Origin: Desmodesmus armatus
Lineage: Eukaryota; Chlorophyta; Chlorophyceae; Sphaeropleales; Scenedesmaceae
Reading direction: 5' to 3'
Assembly: GCA_007449985.2 (NCBI GenBank)
Contig: VIIQ02000664.1
Span: 124,001-188,000, forward strand
Length of the DNA: 64,000 nt
Shown here: positions 13,295 to 26,500 of the stretch, in pieces
Position numbering within the stretch: position 1 is the stretch's first letter
How the letters are laid out: every line of letters begins with the position of its first letter
Translations under genes and position numbers: made by a program
Notes under the pieces: generated by a model
Told to the model about the DNA's origin: nothing
The model's input: only the letters and a program-made list of their open reading frames with translations
The model's database searches: none

Positions 13295-16200
13295 TCAAGC
13301 AACAGTGTGCAGCTTGCCCAGGGTTGCCAGCTGCTCCTGCAACTCCTGCTGCAGCTGCTGTTGGAGCTGCTGCATCTTCTCATAGTGGGCCTCCAGCAGG
13401 TGCCGCACAGCATCATCCAGCCTGTGAGCTGCAGCAGTGCCTGCAGCTGCAGCAGCCACCGCCGCCGCCGCCAAGCCAGCTGCCCTTTCACCAGTGGAGT
13501 GCTGGTTGTTCAGGCGCTGCGTGACTGCTGCGTCAATCATCTGCTGCTCGCTGCCGTTCTCGGCCCCGCTGGGCTGGCTGCTCCTGTCGCTGGCTGCTGG
13601 CTTGGCCTCCTGCTGCTGCGCCTGCTGCGCCAGCATCTGAGCCATGCTCAGCACCTGGCAGGCCTGCTGCGTGGCTGTCACAGCCTGCTGCGTCGCTGCT
13701 GACACAGCCGCAGCAGCTGCTTCTGCCACACGCTGCGCCAGTGGCGTGAGGTCCCCTGTCTCCTCACCCTCGCCCTCCTCTGACGTGGACATGTCGTCCC
13801 CATGACTGATGAAGTCACCATACTTGCTAGCTGCCTTGCTGGTGCGGCGCCGCCTAGTACCCTGGGAGCTGCCTGACTTGGAGGGCCGGGGCATGGCGCC
13901 TGCTGTGGCTGCTGCCATGGCTGCAAACTCGCTGGCCGACAAGCCAGCAGTAGCTGCGAGCCCGTCCAGCGCAGCCAGGGGCGTGGATGCTGGCGAGGCT
14001 GTGCCAGCCTTGTGTGCTGCTGCCAGTGCTGCCGCTGCAGAGGCTGGCAGGGGGTGGCCCTGTGACGACGCCATGGGGGAGTCCTGGGCTCCCTGCATCA
14101 TCATGAGGTTTGGGTTCATCATCATGGACATGCCAGAGGGGTAGCTCCACATCTGTGCTGCATTGCTGCCGGGCTGCTTGTAGCTGCTGCTGCTGCCGCC
14201 GGAGCCGTTCTCCTGCAGGAGGCTGTGCTGGGGCCGCGTGTGGATCATGGGCAGCTGCAGGCCAGCCACGCCGTGCTGAGAGGCCTGCTGCATCTCCTCC
14301 TGCTCCATCTTCAGCATGCCCTCTGGCACTGGGGCCGCGGCAGCCGCTGCAGCAGCATCATGCTCCTGTACCTCATCGTCCCCGCAGGCGGCCTGGGCCA
14401 GCAGCATCATGGCGTTCATCGCACTCATAGACGGCGGGGAAGGTTGCGACATGTCCTGCTGCTGGGGCTGCATACCAGAGTGCTGCTGCTGGGGCTGCAT
14501 GGGCGCTGCTTGGTAGCTGCTGGCGGCCTGCATGCCGTAGGAGGCCTGCAGCGATGTGGGGCGCGCGTAGGGGTGCAGGCGGCTGCCGTTGCTGTTGCCG
14601 AGGTTGGGTGGTGTCAGCTTTGCGGCAGCGTACGCAGCCTGGAGTGCGCCAGCAGGCAGGGCGCTCTGACCCTGCGTGCAGGACAAGGAGACAGCAGCAG
14701 GGTAAGCAAGGTTCGCGCTGCAGGGGACAGCAGCAAGTATCTGAAGTGAGTGCTGCAAGGCTTGCTGCACATCGCACTGGCATGCTGCATCAACCTTCCT
14801 GCCCTCAACAAACTGAGCGCACGAAGAACATGGCCAGCATCATGGGAAATTGGCAGCATGGAAGCGTGTTGAGCATGCACGTATATGATAAGCAGCTAAA
14901 CACTGCGCATGCAACCTTGAAGATACTATAGTATGAGCCTTCTTGAGTCCGGCGTACCTTCAACAGCACCTCACGCAGCCTCTCGCGCCGTTGCTTGACC
15001 ACCTCCGGCTCTGTAGCAAGCAGGTCCTCAATGTCGATGCGCGCAGCCAGGTACCTGTTGTCCCGCACGTGCTCAGGCTTTGCGTTGAAGTAGTTGACCT
15101 GTCGGCGGATGCAATGAGGGACAGCAGCAGGGTGAGAACACAGTATGGCGCAAGGGCTGTCATGGATGGCGCAGGACCAAGCAAAACCCCATTGCAGTGC
15201 TGTATGCTGGAGCTGGGATTGGGTGTTATGGGGAGACAGCTGCGCTGTTAGCCATGCAGCGCTCTGCAAGGAAGGGCTGTCAGTTGAATCATTGCTGGTG
15301 GCCCTTACCTGGTTCTTGATGTTTTGTGGGCTGCGCATGGGCAGGTACTCAGACACCTTGAGCCAGTTGCTGCCATGGCGAGCATAAGCCTGCACAGGGA
15401 TGAAGCGCACCATACTTTGTCAGCTTGTGCACAGTAAGTCACTGCGCATAGTATGGGACAGTGCTGGCTTGTGTGGCACCCTGCGCTTGTTGGTGCTGCT
15501 GCTGCACTGATGCTGCACAACTGTCCTGCAGCCACACTGTCTCAGAGCTCTGTCATCTGATGTGTAATGGCAAATGCTTTGAGCGTTGTGAACCTACCAG
15601 AATCATCACTGCAATCTCCCAGTCTGAGAACTCCTGCTCACTGCTTCTGACATAGGCTGGGTTCAGGTGAGTTTGCCACCTGCAGGAACACCAGCACATG
15701 CGGTCAGTAAAAGAAGCACAGGCCTAGGGCCAGCCATGCACTCATCAGCAGGGCTTCTGGGAAGCATGCGCATGCATGTTGTAGGTGTGGCGCGCGCACT
15801 GCCACTTGCTGCCTGCGCATGCAGCCATTTTTGCTGCTACTGCTGGGCTGCTTGCAGCAATGGTGTGTGCGCGCCTGCGCTGCACGTGCATGCGCTATCC
15901 AGCACAGGTTGCCAAAGAGGTTTGTGTACCATTTGCGTGACATCTGCTGCGCTGCTGCACCAATGAGGATCTCCTGCGCACCTCTCAGCACAGGACTTGG
16001 AGGTCCTGCCAGGCAGGCCCTTGGCCACCTCTGGCCACAAGCCAGCGCCAGCACCAATTGCAGCAACCCGGGCCCTGCAGCCAGTTTGAACACGTCCCAA
16101 CACAAATTTGGTGCCCTGCACACCTTCAAACTGCTTGCAGGATCTGTTGCTGAGAGCCAGGCACTGTAACTGCTAGCTGGGGCCAGGCAAGCTGTGTTGC

Positions 16201-16304
16201 ATTGACTGAGCAGCTGCTGGGCTGATACATGCACAAGTATATGCTGAATATGTTAGGTGAGTACCACAAACGCTTCAAACTTCTCACCTGAGGATGGCAT
16301 CCTC
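13295..16304 (-). CDS. R2R3-type Myb transcription factor with long Gln/Ala/Met-rich C-terminus (5' end incomplete)
   Basis: Exons (minus): a short exon ending at 16288 (acceptor probably at 16304), 16074-15982, 15679-15598, 15389-15309, 15098-14958, 14671-13295. Phases join throughout. The first Myb repeat runs EDAILR, then LWPEVAKGLPGRTSKSCAER, and ends WQTHLNP. The second is FSDWEIAVMIL plus HGSNWLKVSEYLPMRSPQNI. A basic helical extension (VVKQRRERLREVLLK) follows. The last exon encodes ~458 residues of low-complexity Gln/Ala/Met/Ser sequence with a basic patch (GTRRRRTSKAASK) beside an acidic one (STSEEGEGEE), resembling an activation region with a nuclear signal. The role is DNA binding in the nucleus; targets are unknown. 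The start codon and first exon(s) upstream of about 16304 were not found. Confidence 0.8.
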
Positions 16305-18594
16305 CTGTTGATAACAGCAGAAGCAGCAACAGGAGCAGGCAGCACAGGCAAGTTGCGGAACTGCTTCAGCTCGCTCCACCGCCTAGCGGCCGCAAGAAGT
16401 GCAAGTCTATGGCCAAATATATGCTCGGTTGCTAGAATTAAGGCTGTCTGAGCTTCCCTTGCGTGCAGTTGTCGAAACGGAGGTAGGAGAAACGGTCCCT
16501 CCTAAGGCAGCTGCTGCCCACGTTACCGATTACAGAACAAACAAAAGCGCACCTGTGCTGTCCAAGCTGTTCTTGTTTGGCCATGGGCCACAGAGTGCAC
16601 GGGAAGCGAATGCAGGTCCATATCGTCGCCTACTGCCCTCCAATCAAGCTGATGTGTGCTGTGAGGCTGAGAGTAAAACAATGAACCACAATGTGAGCAA
16701 ATGTGCAACGGCTGCTGGCGCTTGAGAGGGCTCAGCGGAGAAGAAACGCGGTTGGACAGAAAACCAGGATGCAGTTGTTCTCTTCACCAATAACAGTGAT
16801 TGGTGGGAGTTCACCTGCGCCAATGTGCACTGTAGTTGGCATCTGCAGGCTTGAGCAGGTCGCCTGGCGAGCACCAGGCCGCGGCTGTATAACACTTGCA
16901 GTACAGGCACAACACAAAGGACAGGACACACACCAAAGTGATGATGGTATTTTCTAGCGTTTTTATTGACGCCAATTGATCTGTTGGGGGTACTTGCTGG
17001 CATTACTGGCATGCAGATTGACCCAGCAGGTGCCTCTTGCGGGCAGACTGCTTGAAGGTTTTAGCGATTGCACATTTGTCTTGTACATTGTTTCGTGTAG
17101 TGAGTTGAATGTACAGCTGGGCACCCCCCTAGCAGACATTCGGCCAGCTCCAACCTTGGCGCGGCAGATGTGCCTGTTTGCTGCTGCAGCATCTGCTCGC
17201 TGAGCTGCGTGTGCCTAAACATGTGGCAATACATTGCATGCACGATGAGCCGGGTGCCGCGCCTGCTTTTACGGCCTTTCCATGATCTGACTGCTGAACA
17301 AGGGCATGCATGCTCTTGTGCAAACCAGCAGCTGTCAGGCTGTCGCCAACCTGCAGCTTTGGTCAGGTTCTGCACTTACCACGCCTCAGAAAGTCTTAAG
17401 CACATTAAGCAGCCTTTCACAGCGCTCGGTAAGGTCATGGAAGTGCTGTCCTGGTCAGGAGCTGTGCATGTAGCGCTGACTAGTCCTGGTCAGGAGCTGT
17501 GGGGGTGTGCATGTAGCGCTGCTGGCAGACTGGAGAGACTGCGCCTGCCTTAAGGCCCTGAAGCATTGCTAAATCCAGGCAAATGTACGTCGCACAGGCC
17601 TGGCCTTGGCGTTGGCAAGATTGCTGTGCTGTCAGCATCGGGCCAGTGCACACCTTTTGTTGCCGCCAGCAGCGACTGTTGTGCGGTGCGCATCCGCAAG
17701 GTGTTGATGGCACTACTCGTAGCTGCTGGCCCCGTGTAGGACAGCACGTATGAACAACAAAGACTCATTTTGCACCCAAGACTTGCATTCAGTGGGTTCA
17801 ACTTTGGGCACACAGTTGTAAGCAAACTCACTGCCGCTGATGATGGGTGATCTTGATTGTCCATTTCATGCAAAACAGTTGCCTTGGTTGCCAATCAAAG
17901 AGTGGGCAGCACACACATGCAGTGCAAGCTACGTTGGTACAATCTTGGTTGCCAGCAAACAGCACATGGCTGCGTGCTGCGCGTGCGCATGCCTCTGCAC
18001 TACTGCCACCTGGCCGTATCTGAGGTTGTGTACGCGGCATCAACACACCATTAAGTGCCAAGGCAGTTCGAAGTTGAGCTTGCGATTGAAATCGCACAAC
18101 TTTGCTTCCTTCTCACACAGCACCTGGTGAGTTGCAGCTTCAGCACGCATTTTGGCACCATTTCCAACATGGGTTGGCGCCGTTGTCACGTCAGCGCGTG
18201 TGCAGCTGCAACACTGGCTTGCTTCTGCAAACACTGCCACATAAAGCTGGCAGCAGCGGCCTCAAAGCCCCACACGCCCATTCAACAGGAAAGGTTCCCC
18301 TTTCAAGCAGCAAACACACTCATCACAGGAGGTCAACGCAGGTCAACGCAAATCCACATTCTGCAACAGAATGCACCCCCAGCAGCACCTACAGTAAAAC
18401 TGCAGATTGTGAGAAATGGCATTGCCATCTACAGCTGCATATGCACTGCTGGTGTGGTCTCAATTCCCCAAGTCGTGTGGAACATGCCTGCATGGCTGCG
18501 CGCTGCAAAGGCATACGCGACTACGACGTGTGTCAAGTCAACATAGGTGCTGCCTGCTTGCAGGAGCTTTTCACAGCACGTCTTCTACCCCTTA
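16305..18594. other. 2.3-kb stretch upstream of the Myb gene
   Basis: Should contain the 5' exon(s) and promoter of the Myb gene. A small direct duplication (GGTCAGGAGCTG...CATGTAGCGCTG, 17455-17521) is present. I see no convincing exon; the frames here lack recognisable motifs. Confidence 0.35.
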
Positions 18595-19609
18595 GAGGAT
18601 TATTACACTGAGGGCCCAGATCAAGGTCAGAAATTGATCAGACAACAAAAGTGCTCAGATACTTGATCTGACCTCAAATTAATGAAAATACATACTTGAT
18701 TTACCCTTGATCAACTCTTGGATCAAGTCTGGGACCCTCCGTGCTTCCGCATTTGAATTGATCAGACCCTGGGTTTTGACCAGGGTGGGGGACCCCAAAC
18801 AGAATTTGGTGAAGGTGCAGCAGCGCTTGATCTGAGTGCATAAAGTCTTTGTTATAGTTGAACCAAGCTTGATCCGGCCTTTTTCGAGTCCTTATCACTT
18901 CGCGTTGTTTGCATAGGTCTGTGATGGGGCAGATGTAGGACCTGAGCCTTGCAGCCGCTGCAGCATCCAGCAACATGGCAGCATCACCGGCTTCATTTAA
19001 CATGCCGTAAACGTTTCTAGGCTACGGCAAGCCGTGAACAGTCGACTGGGCGTAAAAGGTGATCAGTACTGATGGTGTTCACAGTCAAAGCAGTAAACTG
19101 GCCATCCCAAGCACGCAAAATGGAGCCATAAAGCTCAAACTCACACCTTTAAAGTTTGTTCACATGTCACGGTGGCATGGCGGGCTGAGAATTGCTGCCA
19201 TCTCGGCCTATCAGCAGCACCAAGTCTGTGTCTGGACGATGATCAGCTGCTGCAGCAGCTGCCACGCCATGACAGACACAAACAAGGCCGGTGATGTGCA
19301 GTTTCAAGCGGATTGATGTATTTCAAAGTGCCGGAAACAGCAGCAACAGCATCAGACACATGCACAGTCATGTGGTGACCAGGGGTGACTGGGGGTCCCC
19401 ACCCAATGCTGTACGTATGATGGCATACCGTGCTTGGCAGTAGCTGAAAATCATCGAAAACTATTATATATGCCTTAGGTAACATTTTTATACTCCCAGA
19501 TCAATTCTCAGATGCATAGATCAGATGCTGTGTGGCTTTTGGTCAGTGTGATAAGATTTGTTGAGGGCCTGATCAAAGTCTGATCAGAGGCGCCAGTGTA
19601 ATAGTCCTC
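18595..19609. mobile_element. non-autonomous DNA transposon, PIF/Harbinger-like ends
   Basis: The left end GAGGATTATTACACTG (from 18595) is the inverted copy, with one mismatch, of the right end (CAGTGTAATAGTCCTC, ending 19609). Both ends are flanked by TTA (18592-18594 and 19610-19612), a 3-bp target duplication as known for PIF/Harbinger elements. Sub-terminal regions are rich in GATC-containing repeats (TTGATCAGA, CTTGATCTG) at 18615-18850 and 19498-19590. A 100-codon minus-strand frame (18701-19003) has no recognisable transposase motif, so the copy must depend on an enzyme elsewhere. Confidence 0.75.
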
Positions 19610-20583
19610 TTATGAACAGACAAGGCCGTTGCAAACCCACTGAAGCAAGCTAGACATGCCCCCATGAGCAGGAGTCATAGGCAGTGCCCCAAGTTTGGCA
19701 AGGGGCCTGCAACAACATGTTGTCTATGATACTTGTGTGTGCAGCCCGGCTGCACAGTGTGAAGTAACTTCACACACAACGACCCACTGGTGGAACACAC
19801 CCAGCGTGCAGTAGGCAGCGCCATGCATTAGGGTACCATGTAGCAAGTGTCACAATTGATCTGTCAGGCCCCACACACAGTGGACTGTGTGGGGCCATCA
19901 TGCATGTCCTTCTGAACAAAGCTGTAGTGTGTCCCCAAAAGAAATGCGTACACCGTGCGCCCAACTGCCCACTGAGTGAGCCGCTGTGCGAGCGCATTCT
20001 GCACACTGGTGCAACTATGGATAACGCGGCCAGTGATGCACCATCAGCCCCTCAGCGCACCACTAGGCGCTTTAACTGACAGCACTGCTGGCCCAAGAAT
20101 CAGGCCTGGTAAGCTGATACAAAGGCTCTGCCGTGGCAGACACTGCCACTGTCCAGGGTTGGCAACCCTGGCAGATCGCAACAACGAATGCAGCATACAG
20201 TGTTGTGAACCCCCCCCCCCCCCATAATGTCTGATTTAGGCATCTGGGTGCCTAAAGCAGACCCTGTGGACGCAGGCTTGGCTGCAGATTGCAGCAAGTG
20301 CTATACAGCAAGCCTGCTGCGGCAGCACGTTGCCAACGCCCACCAACACCAAGTTCACCCACAACCTCAACTGCAGCAGTGCTGGCAAGTGTTCACCGCC
20401 CAGCGACTGCTTGCAAGCTGCAGAGAGCGCCCAACACTGCCAAGGCTGTTGATACAGGCTTGGCTGCTTCCGCACTGCTACATTCAATGACAGCACAACC
20501 TGCCACACAGCAAGCCGCCACCACCACCACCACCACCACCACCAGCAGCAGCAGCAGTAGGCCACTTACGACCAACAAGCTCC
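19610..20583. other. spacer and 3' flank of the TauE/SafE gene
   Basis: Contains a poly-C run (20209-20223), a (CCA)n(GCA)n simple repeat (about 20518-20557) and a short GC hairpin (19867-19897). No gene recognised. Confidence 0.4.
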
Positions 20584-23500
20584 TCATTGCAAGCGTGCCA
20601 GAAGTGCTTGACCCAGTTGCTTGAGTGGGTGCTTGAGCGCAGGGCAGACAGACCCAAACTTCCACAGGTCCTCGGGATGGTGTACCAGCTCAGCGGTTAC
20701 CAGGCCACTCTGAATGTACATGATCACTGTGGCAGCCGCCTGAATGGGCACCGGGTGCAGCACAGCAGAACAGCAGCATAGCAGCACGGCAGTCAGCAGG
20801 ATGTAGGGAAGAGCATTGGGGAATGATTCGTCGTGTATACGTAGTGCAATGGGTGGGCGGCAAGGGCAGGAGCAGTCAAGCGGTTTTGCACAGTTACAGT
20901 TTCTAGAAGCATGCAGCGACACTTGCCCAAGGGGTGGCGGACCCCGGCTGCAGAATGCCAACACTAGTGCGGCACATCTAGGGACGCACGGCAGCCCAGG
21001 ATCCAACCTATATGATGGCAGGCACTGCCTGTCTGAGACCCCAGAAGGGTTCCCATGCACGAGCACACATGACACAGTGCAACAATGTGCTGTAGCGGCG
21101 CACCAATCCTATTTCCCCACCATGAGGGCCACCACAGCAGCTGTACTGCACTGTACTGTACCATACCGTACTGTTCTGCACTGACCCTTCAGCAGTAGGG
21201 CCATCCCAATCAACTCACCATGAGTGCCACCATCATGAAGACGATGATGCTGCGCCTCCCCAGCAGCTTGATCAGTAGGAAGGTCAGCAGCTGGCTGCAC
21301 AGCGTGATGCCAAAGCCAAGCAGTATCAGTGCAAGGGCATAGTCGTACAGAATCTGGCCGAAGCGGCTGTACACCAGGCAGGCGGAGCCAGCCGTGAACA
21401 TGATCATGGTTGCGCTGGTGGCAGCAGCCACCTGCAGGAACAGTCAGTGCAACAGGGGGACGCACAGGGGGAGTGAATGTGAGAGTGAGGGTGAGTGTGA
21501 GTGCTGCTAGGCTCTGCCTACCTGCGCTGTCACAGTGATATTGTAACCTGAGGCATGAGGATGGCGGTTACTGAGCGCAAGGCTCCCCCAGGCTGTTATG
21601 TGTTGACTAGCCTGTTGTTGCAGTTACTTGCTGCAGCAGAGGCACCTTGCAGCATTGATATGCAGCGGCCCCGGGTTGTCAGCGACATACTACTGCTTTA
21701 TGCCGCAGGCAGGTCGCATTGCTACCTGTAGCAGCTAATACTAGCAGGCTGCTGCAGCGAAGGTGAACTTGACAGCAAAACTTGACCAGAGCAGCTTGTT
21801 GTGGGGTTGCAACGTCACTCACGTCGGCTGGCACTCCAAGCTCCAGCATCAAAGGGCCCTTCACAACACCTGCATGCAACAGCATCAGCAATAGCGAACA
21901 CGACTGACATGCATCAACACTTTCTCACTGCACGGCCATCAGCAGGCCAACAACACTACTGTACTGTCACTGGTGAAGTGCTCAGGCTCAGGACCTGCAT
22001 TCACCTTGGGCAGTCAGCCTGGCTGTTTATGGCTACAGGGTGAACCTCAACCTCAACCCCAAGTGAGTCCCATGATGTGTTTGACATGCAGCCTACTGGT
22101 GCTTGACAGGGGTTCAGCGGCAGACCACAGCTAACAAGCTGCACTACACCATGACGTACGATGTCACGCAAGGCAAGGGTGTCTAGCTGGCAGGGCCCAG
22201 TACAGCCAACACACCTCCTCCAATACCAAAGAGCCCTGCAATGAGGCCAGCGCTGGTGCACAGCAGAGGGTACAGGATGGTGGTGCGGCGTGTCCAGTGC
22301 AGCTCCCCTTCAGCGGGTTGGGCACCTGCTGGTAGTGCATCATGGTTGTACTTCCTGCAGATTGCGAACAAAGCAACACACAGCAAATCGTTCATGTTGT
22401 TGAGATGGGTAGGGGTGATGGTCATGGTGGGGGTCTTGTTGGCCCTGATACAACAACAGCAGCATGTACCACAGCAGCATGTACCTGCAAGAAGTTCGTG
22501 CACGCGCAGCAAAGGTCCTTCTCCGCTTGTTGCTTCCATGATCAATAACAGCCACCTAGCCAGCTGGTGTGGAGGCCACCGTGCTTTGCAACAGCATTGT
22601 GGTTCCGCTGGTCAGTGTCTGTGCATGTGATTCACCCCTCTTGTAACATCTGGGGATGACTACCAGCGCAGCAGTGCTGTTGGTGGTTGGGTTGCGCATG
22701 CAACCTGGGTGCCCTACGGGATGGAGTACAGACCTTCAGGTCAGGTGCACAGCTGAGGTTGCCCACAGTCCAATTGCTGCCCACTCACCTCAGCAGCACC
22801 TGCCTGGAAACAGCCAGTATGACACCCACAGGGATCAGCACTGACAGCTGTGATGCCCAGTACTGCCAGCTGCCACACCTAAAGCTGTCCTGAGTGATGT
22901 CAGCACCAACCACCCAGGCCGACAGGCCCAAAAGAGCGAGGAAGTGTGGCAGCGGTAGGCTAGGCTCGCGAACAGGCGGCTTGGGTGCTGCATCAGCGGG
23001 ACCTGCAGACCAACGGCAGGATAACGTTAGCTGTGACAACATGAAGTGACAACATGACAATACGATGGGACGACAGCGTGGCTTGTGCCATCACCCTGCA
23101 AGTACTTGATCTGCCTTCCTGTAGCAGCTATTTCAGTCTGGAGCCGCTGTCAGGGTGTACCTGACAGCGGCTTCACACTGAAATAGCTGCTACAGGAAGG
23201 GCAGACTCTTGAGTCAAGTACTTGCAGGATGATGGCACAAGCCATGTCTGCAGAAGCAGCATGCATCCATGCTATGGCTGTCACATGCATGCAGGTCTCG
23301 CTGTCACAGCCAGGGGCCCTGGCTGCTTCCAGTACACCCAAACAGTGAAGCTTCTGCTGCATGCAGCAGAATCATCTGGGCTTGTACATGCGGCCCAAAC
23401 CTACCCAGATAAACAGTGAGGTCCGGGGACTGCTGTGTGCTCCTGACTTGCCATTCCTTGTCGCCGACACAGGCTGTGCTGTTGAAGGATGTGCCGGCAT

Positions 23501-26500
23501 GTTGGTCGTAACCACGTTGCAGGTCATCCTCTGCAGCAGCAGCAGCGTCTCTGCTCTTTGGCAGCAGGGGCTCCAAGATGTCATCTACATCTGAAAGTAA
23601 GCAGGACATCACAGCACGGCACAGCACAGCACAGCAGCACGATGCAGTCAGCGTGGTCAGGACCATCAGCAGTGTGCAGAACCCATGCACAGTACCGCTC
23701 TGCGGCTGCCAGCCCCGAAATGCATACAATATGGGGGTGGATCCTCCAGCACGACAATCGCCTGTGTGGGTGTGGGGTGGCACAGCAGTCCTAGTATGCC
23801 CTGCAGGGTCTATCTGAAGCGACAGATTACCAGGTTGCTAGAGGGCGACAAGGCTTGATCACTTACACGAACCCAAAAACACTCCAAAGCAGCACGAGAC
23901 ACACAGGTTTGGCCTCAGAAACGCTTTTGAAGCGCTTCAGATGCGTGATAAGGCCTGATGGGCAGTGAATTGATGTGGGAGGGCCTGTCGCAGCTACGTT
24001 TGAATCAGACAGCTGTAGTTGTGTGAACCTCTGGTCGATGGTTGAACGAACACATTCATAGGGCAAAAGATGTTTTACAAAACGAGAACTCCTTCACCGT
24101 CGAACGCGATACATACAGCCAACGACAGCCAGGAGATCACCATGTTGCTGGAAGCGGATGTCTCCACAGTCCCGACTCAACAGTGTATGAAACGAATATG
24201 GGAACTGTTCCATTTACGTTATCGACGGCAGGCGGCTCCAGGCGGCTAACCAGAGGACTGAGGGCAGAGGTGTGCTGATAGATCTGACAGTTGACAGGTA
24301 CAGTGAAGGCATCCTGCCTGTGGTCGTGTGTTACGGTGCCGCTACAGTCTGGTATACTTAACGTCGGATGCTGATCATCTTTGTGCAGCCCTCCGACCAG
24401 AGACTGGGCAGTGTTGTGAGCAGTGACACGTGCACCACCCTTGCCACTGCTTCCCATCGTGAGTCTGAAGTTGAGACTTGCTGTTTGTGTAGTCGTGCAT
24501 GAATCTGCATTGATGATACATTGAAGCTGTGGTGCGACAGATCACCCCTGATCGTGTGCTGGGACTTTGCTAACTCCACAGCACTGGCAGTCAGGAGAGC
24601 AGGGGACAACAGTGCAGACTACACTTATGATGTTTACTGCACACCAAATAGCACTTTAGGAACTGAGACGCACTATTCTGTTCCTGAACCACCTACAGGC
24701 ATGCAGAAGGTTTGATCTGGAGTGTCCTGACCCAACTCCAGCACTGCAAACTGTGCAGCGTGAACAGCACCACCACTGCCCGCAACCCAGCCAAAGACAC
24801 CAACATCGCAGGCAATGTGGCGATGGACAGGTGAGCACACTGATTGCACTGCCTGGGCAACTGACAGGGGTGCTGTCTGCCTGATTCAGCGCTGCTTACC
24901 AGCCAAGCAGCAGGTCACCTCAGCCTGCAGCAGTCACTGCAGCGGCTGCACACTTTGTGTTGACACAGCAGCAGCAGCAGCAGCAGCAGCACTGCACAAC
25001 AGCATCTCAATTAGGCAAGCACCAGTGCTGGGAGGCAGCAGGTGCGGTTGTCTTGCATCCCCCTGAACGTAGGCTTGTGGAGGGCCCCCAAGCATGCTGG
25101 TTGCATCTGCTACACAGGATCGCATTGCCCACTGCAAATCCTTCTTCATGTGTCCGCATTCTGCAGGTCCTGAGAGAGCAGCATGAGGAGCACTGGCAGC
25201 TGATCATCAGAGCATCTGAGAACGTAGTGTCACACATTGGAGCAGGTTAAGCTGCGAGGCAGCTGCTCAGCAGGCGCCTGCAGGCGGTCATGGGTGTGTT
25301 GCATCTTTGTTTATGATCGCTGCTACAGCTCAGATGTGCTGTTTGTCAGGACGTTGCTGGTGTGCAAAGTGAAACACAAAGGCATCTTGGTGGCACACAT
25401 CAGCTGTTTGTAACGGCAATCGGATCATATGGCACATGCATTGGTGCCCAAAAAGCATCGTCTGGTGCTGGCACGAAGGGCTTAACTGTGTGCTGCGCTG
25501 TGGCTGCACATGCGTTGATTAACAAGCCTTATTTATGACATTTACAAAGGCTTGATTGCGAAGGCTTGTTCGACTAGGCTTGGTTGTTCGCGCCCAAGGT
25601 CGGCGACCTACTAAGCCCGAACGAAGGCCTAGTAAGGCCTACCTTAGTAGAGCCTTGTTTTCGCCCCTCGTAACCAAGGCTACCATCCTGATTTAAACAA
25701 GCCCTCTGCGGCACATATGCGGTTGCAAATGATGTTGAGTAGTCTAGCTGTAGCACCAAAGTACAAGTTGAAGGGTGTTGCACGACCTAAGTCCCAAGGC
25801 TGGTTGGTATTGCGGTTGAATCCGGCAAATTACAAGCAGGCCTGCAGGCAGGGCTTCACCCGCACCTGTATGCTGTGCTTCCAAGTCTCCATCTTCCAAA
25901 TCGTCAGACGCAGCGGAAGACTCAGGGTGAGGTCCTCAGCAGGAGGCAAGGCCACCACAGGGCCCACATCATCGCCTGCATCACCCTGTTTGGGCGGCCG
26001 TGGCAGCAGTGCAAGGAAAGCACAGCAAGTATGGGAGCTTGGCCCAGTGAGTATACCACAGCAGCAGTGCACATTCAGTGTGAGTCAGCATTGTGGGTCG
26101 CTGGCGCAGACATATGAGAGCTATACCTACAGCTGCGACGCATGAAAGCACAGACAACAGGTTTGATTGGGGGAGAGGAAAGGTCGAGAGGCTGCCAACT
26201 GGCTGTGATGTGGGAACCACCTCACCTGGAAAGAGTGCCTCTCAAGTACTCCTCAATCACTGGTCCTGGCAGCTGCTGATCCTGTCTCCACCCCACCCTT
26301 TGTGATGAGCCACCACCCAGATCGTCAAACCGCGCACCACTCAGAGCAGGAGTCAACCCTCCTGACGTGAAGCCTGCCGGCGAGGTCAGAGAGGACCCCG
26401 GTTCGAATCCCACCACCAGACTGCCACCGCGCATCCTGGAAAAGCTGCGAGAGAGGCTTTGGCTCAGGGTCTCCTTGTAACCGGCAGGCCAGCGCCTTGC

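Noticed and set aside
14110..14749. plus-strand frames of 100-170 codons opposite the Myb gene
   Set aside because: They are antisense shadows of the GC-rich Gln/Ala coding exon and have no recognisable domain.
25872..26005. candidate TauE/SafE exon (GDAGDDVGPVVALPPAEDL)
   Set aside because: The sequence looks coding, but its frame does not match the phase left by the exon ending at 26226, so it was not added to the model.
26385..26410. tRNA-like T-loop (GGTTCGAATCCC)
   Set aside because: The flanking bases do not form a T-stem or acceptor stem, and the site lies within a well-supported TauE/SafE coding exon on the other strand.
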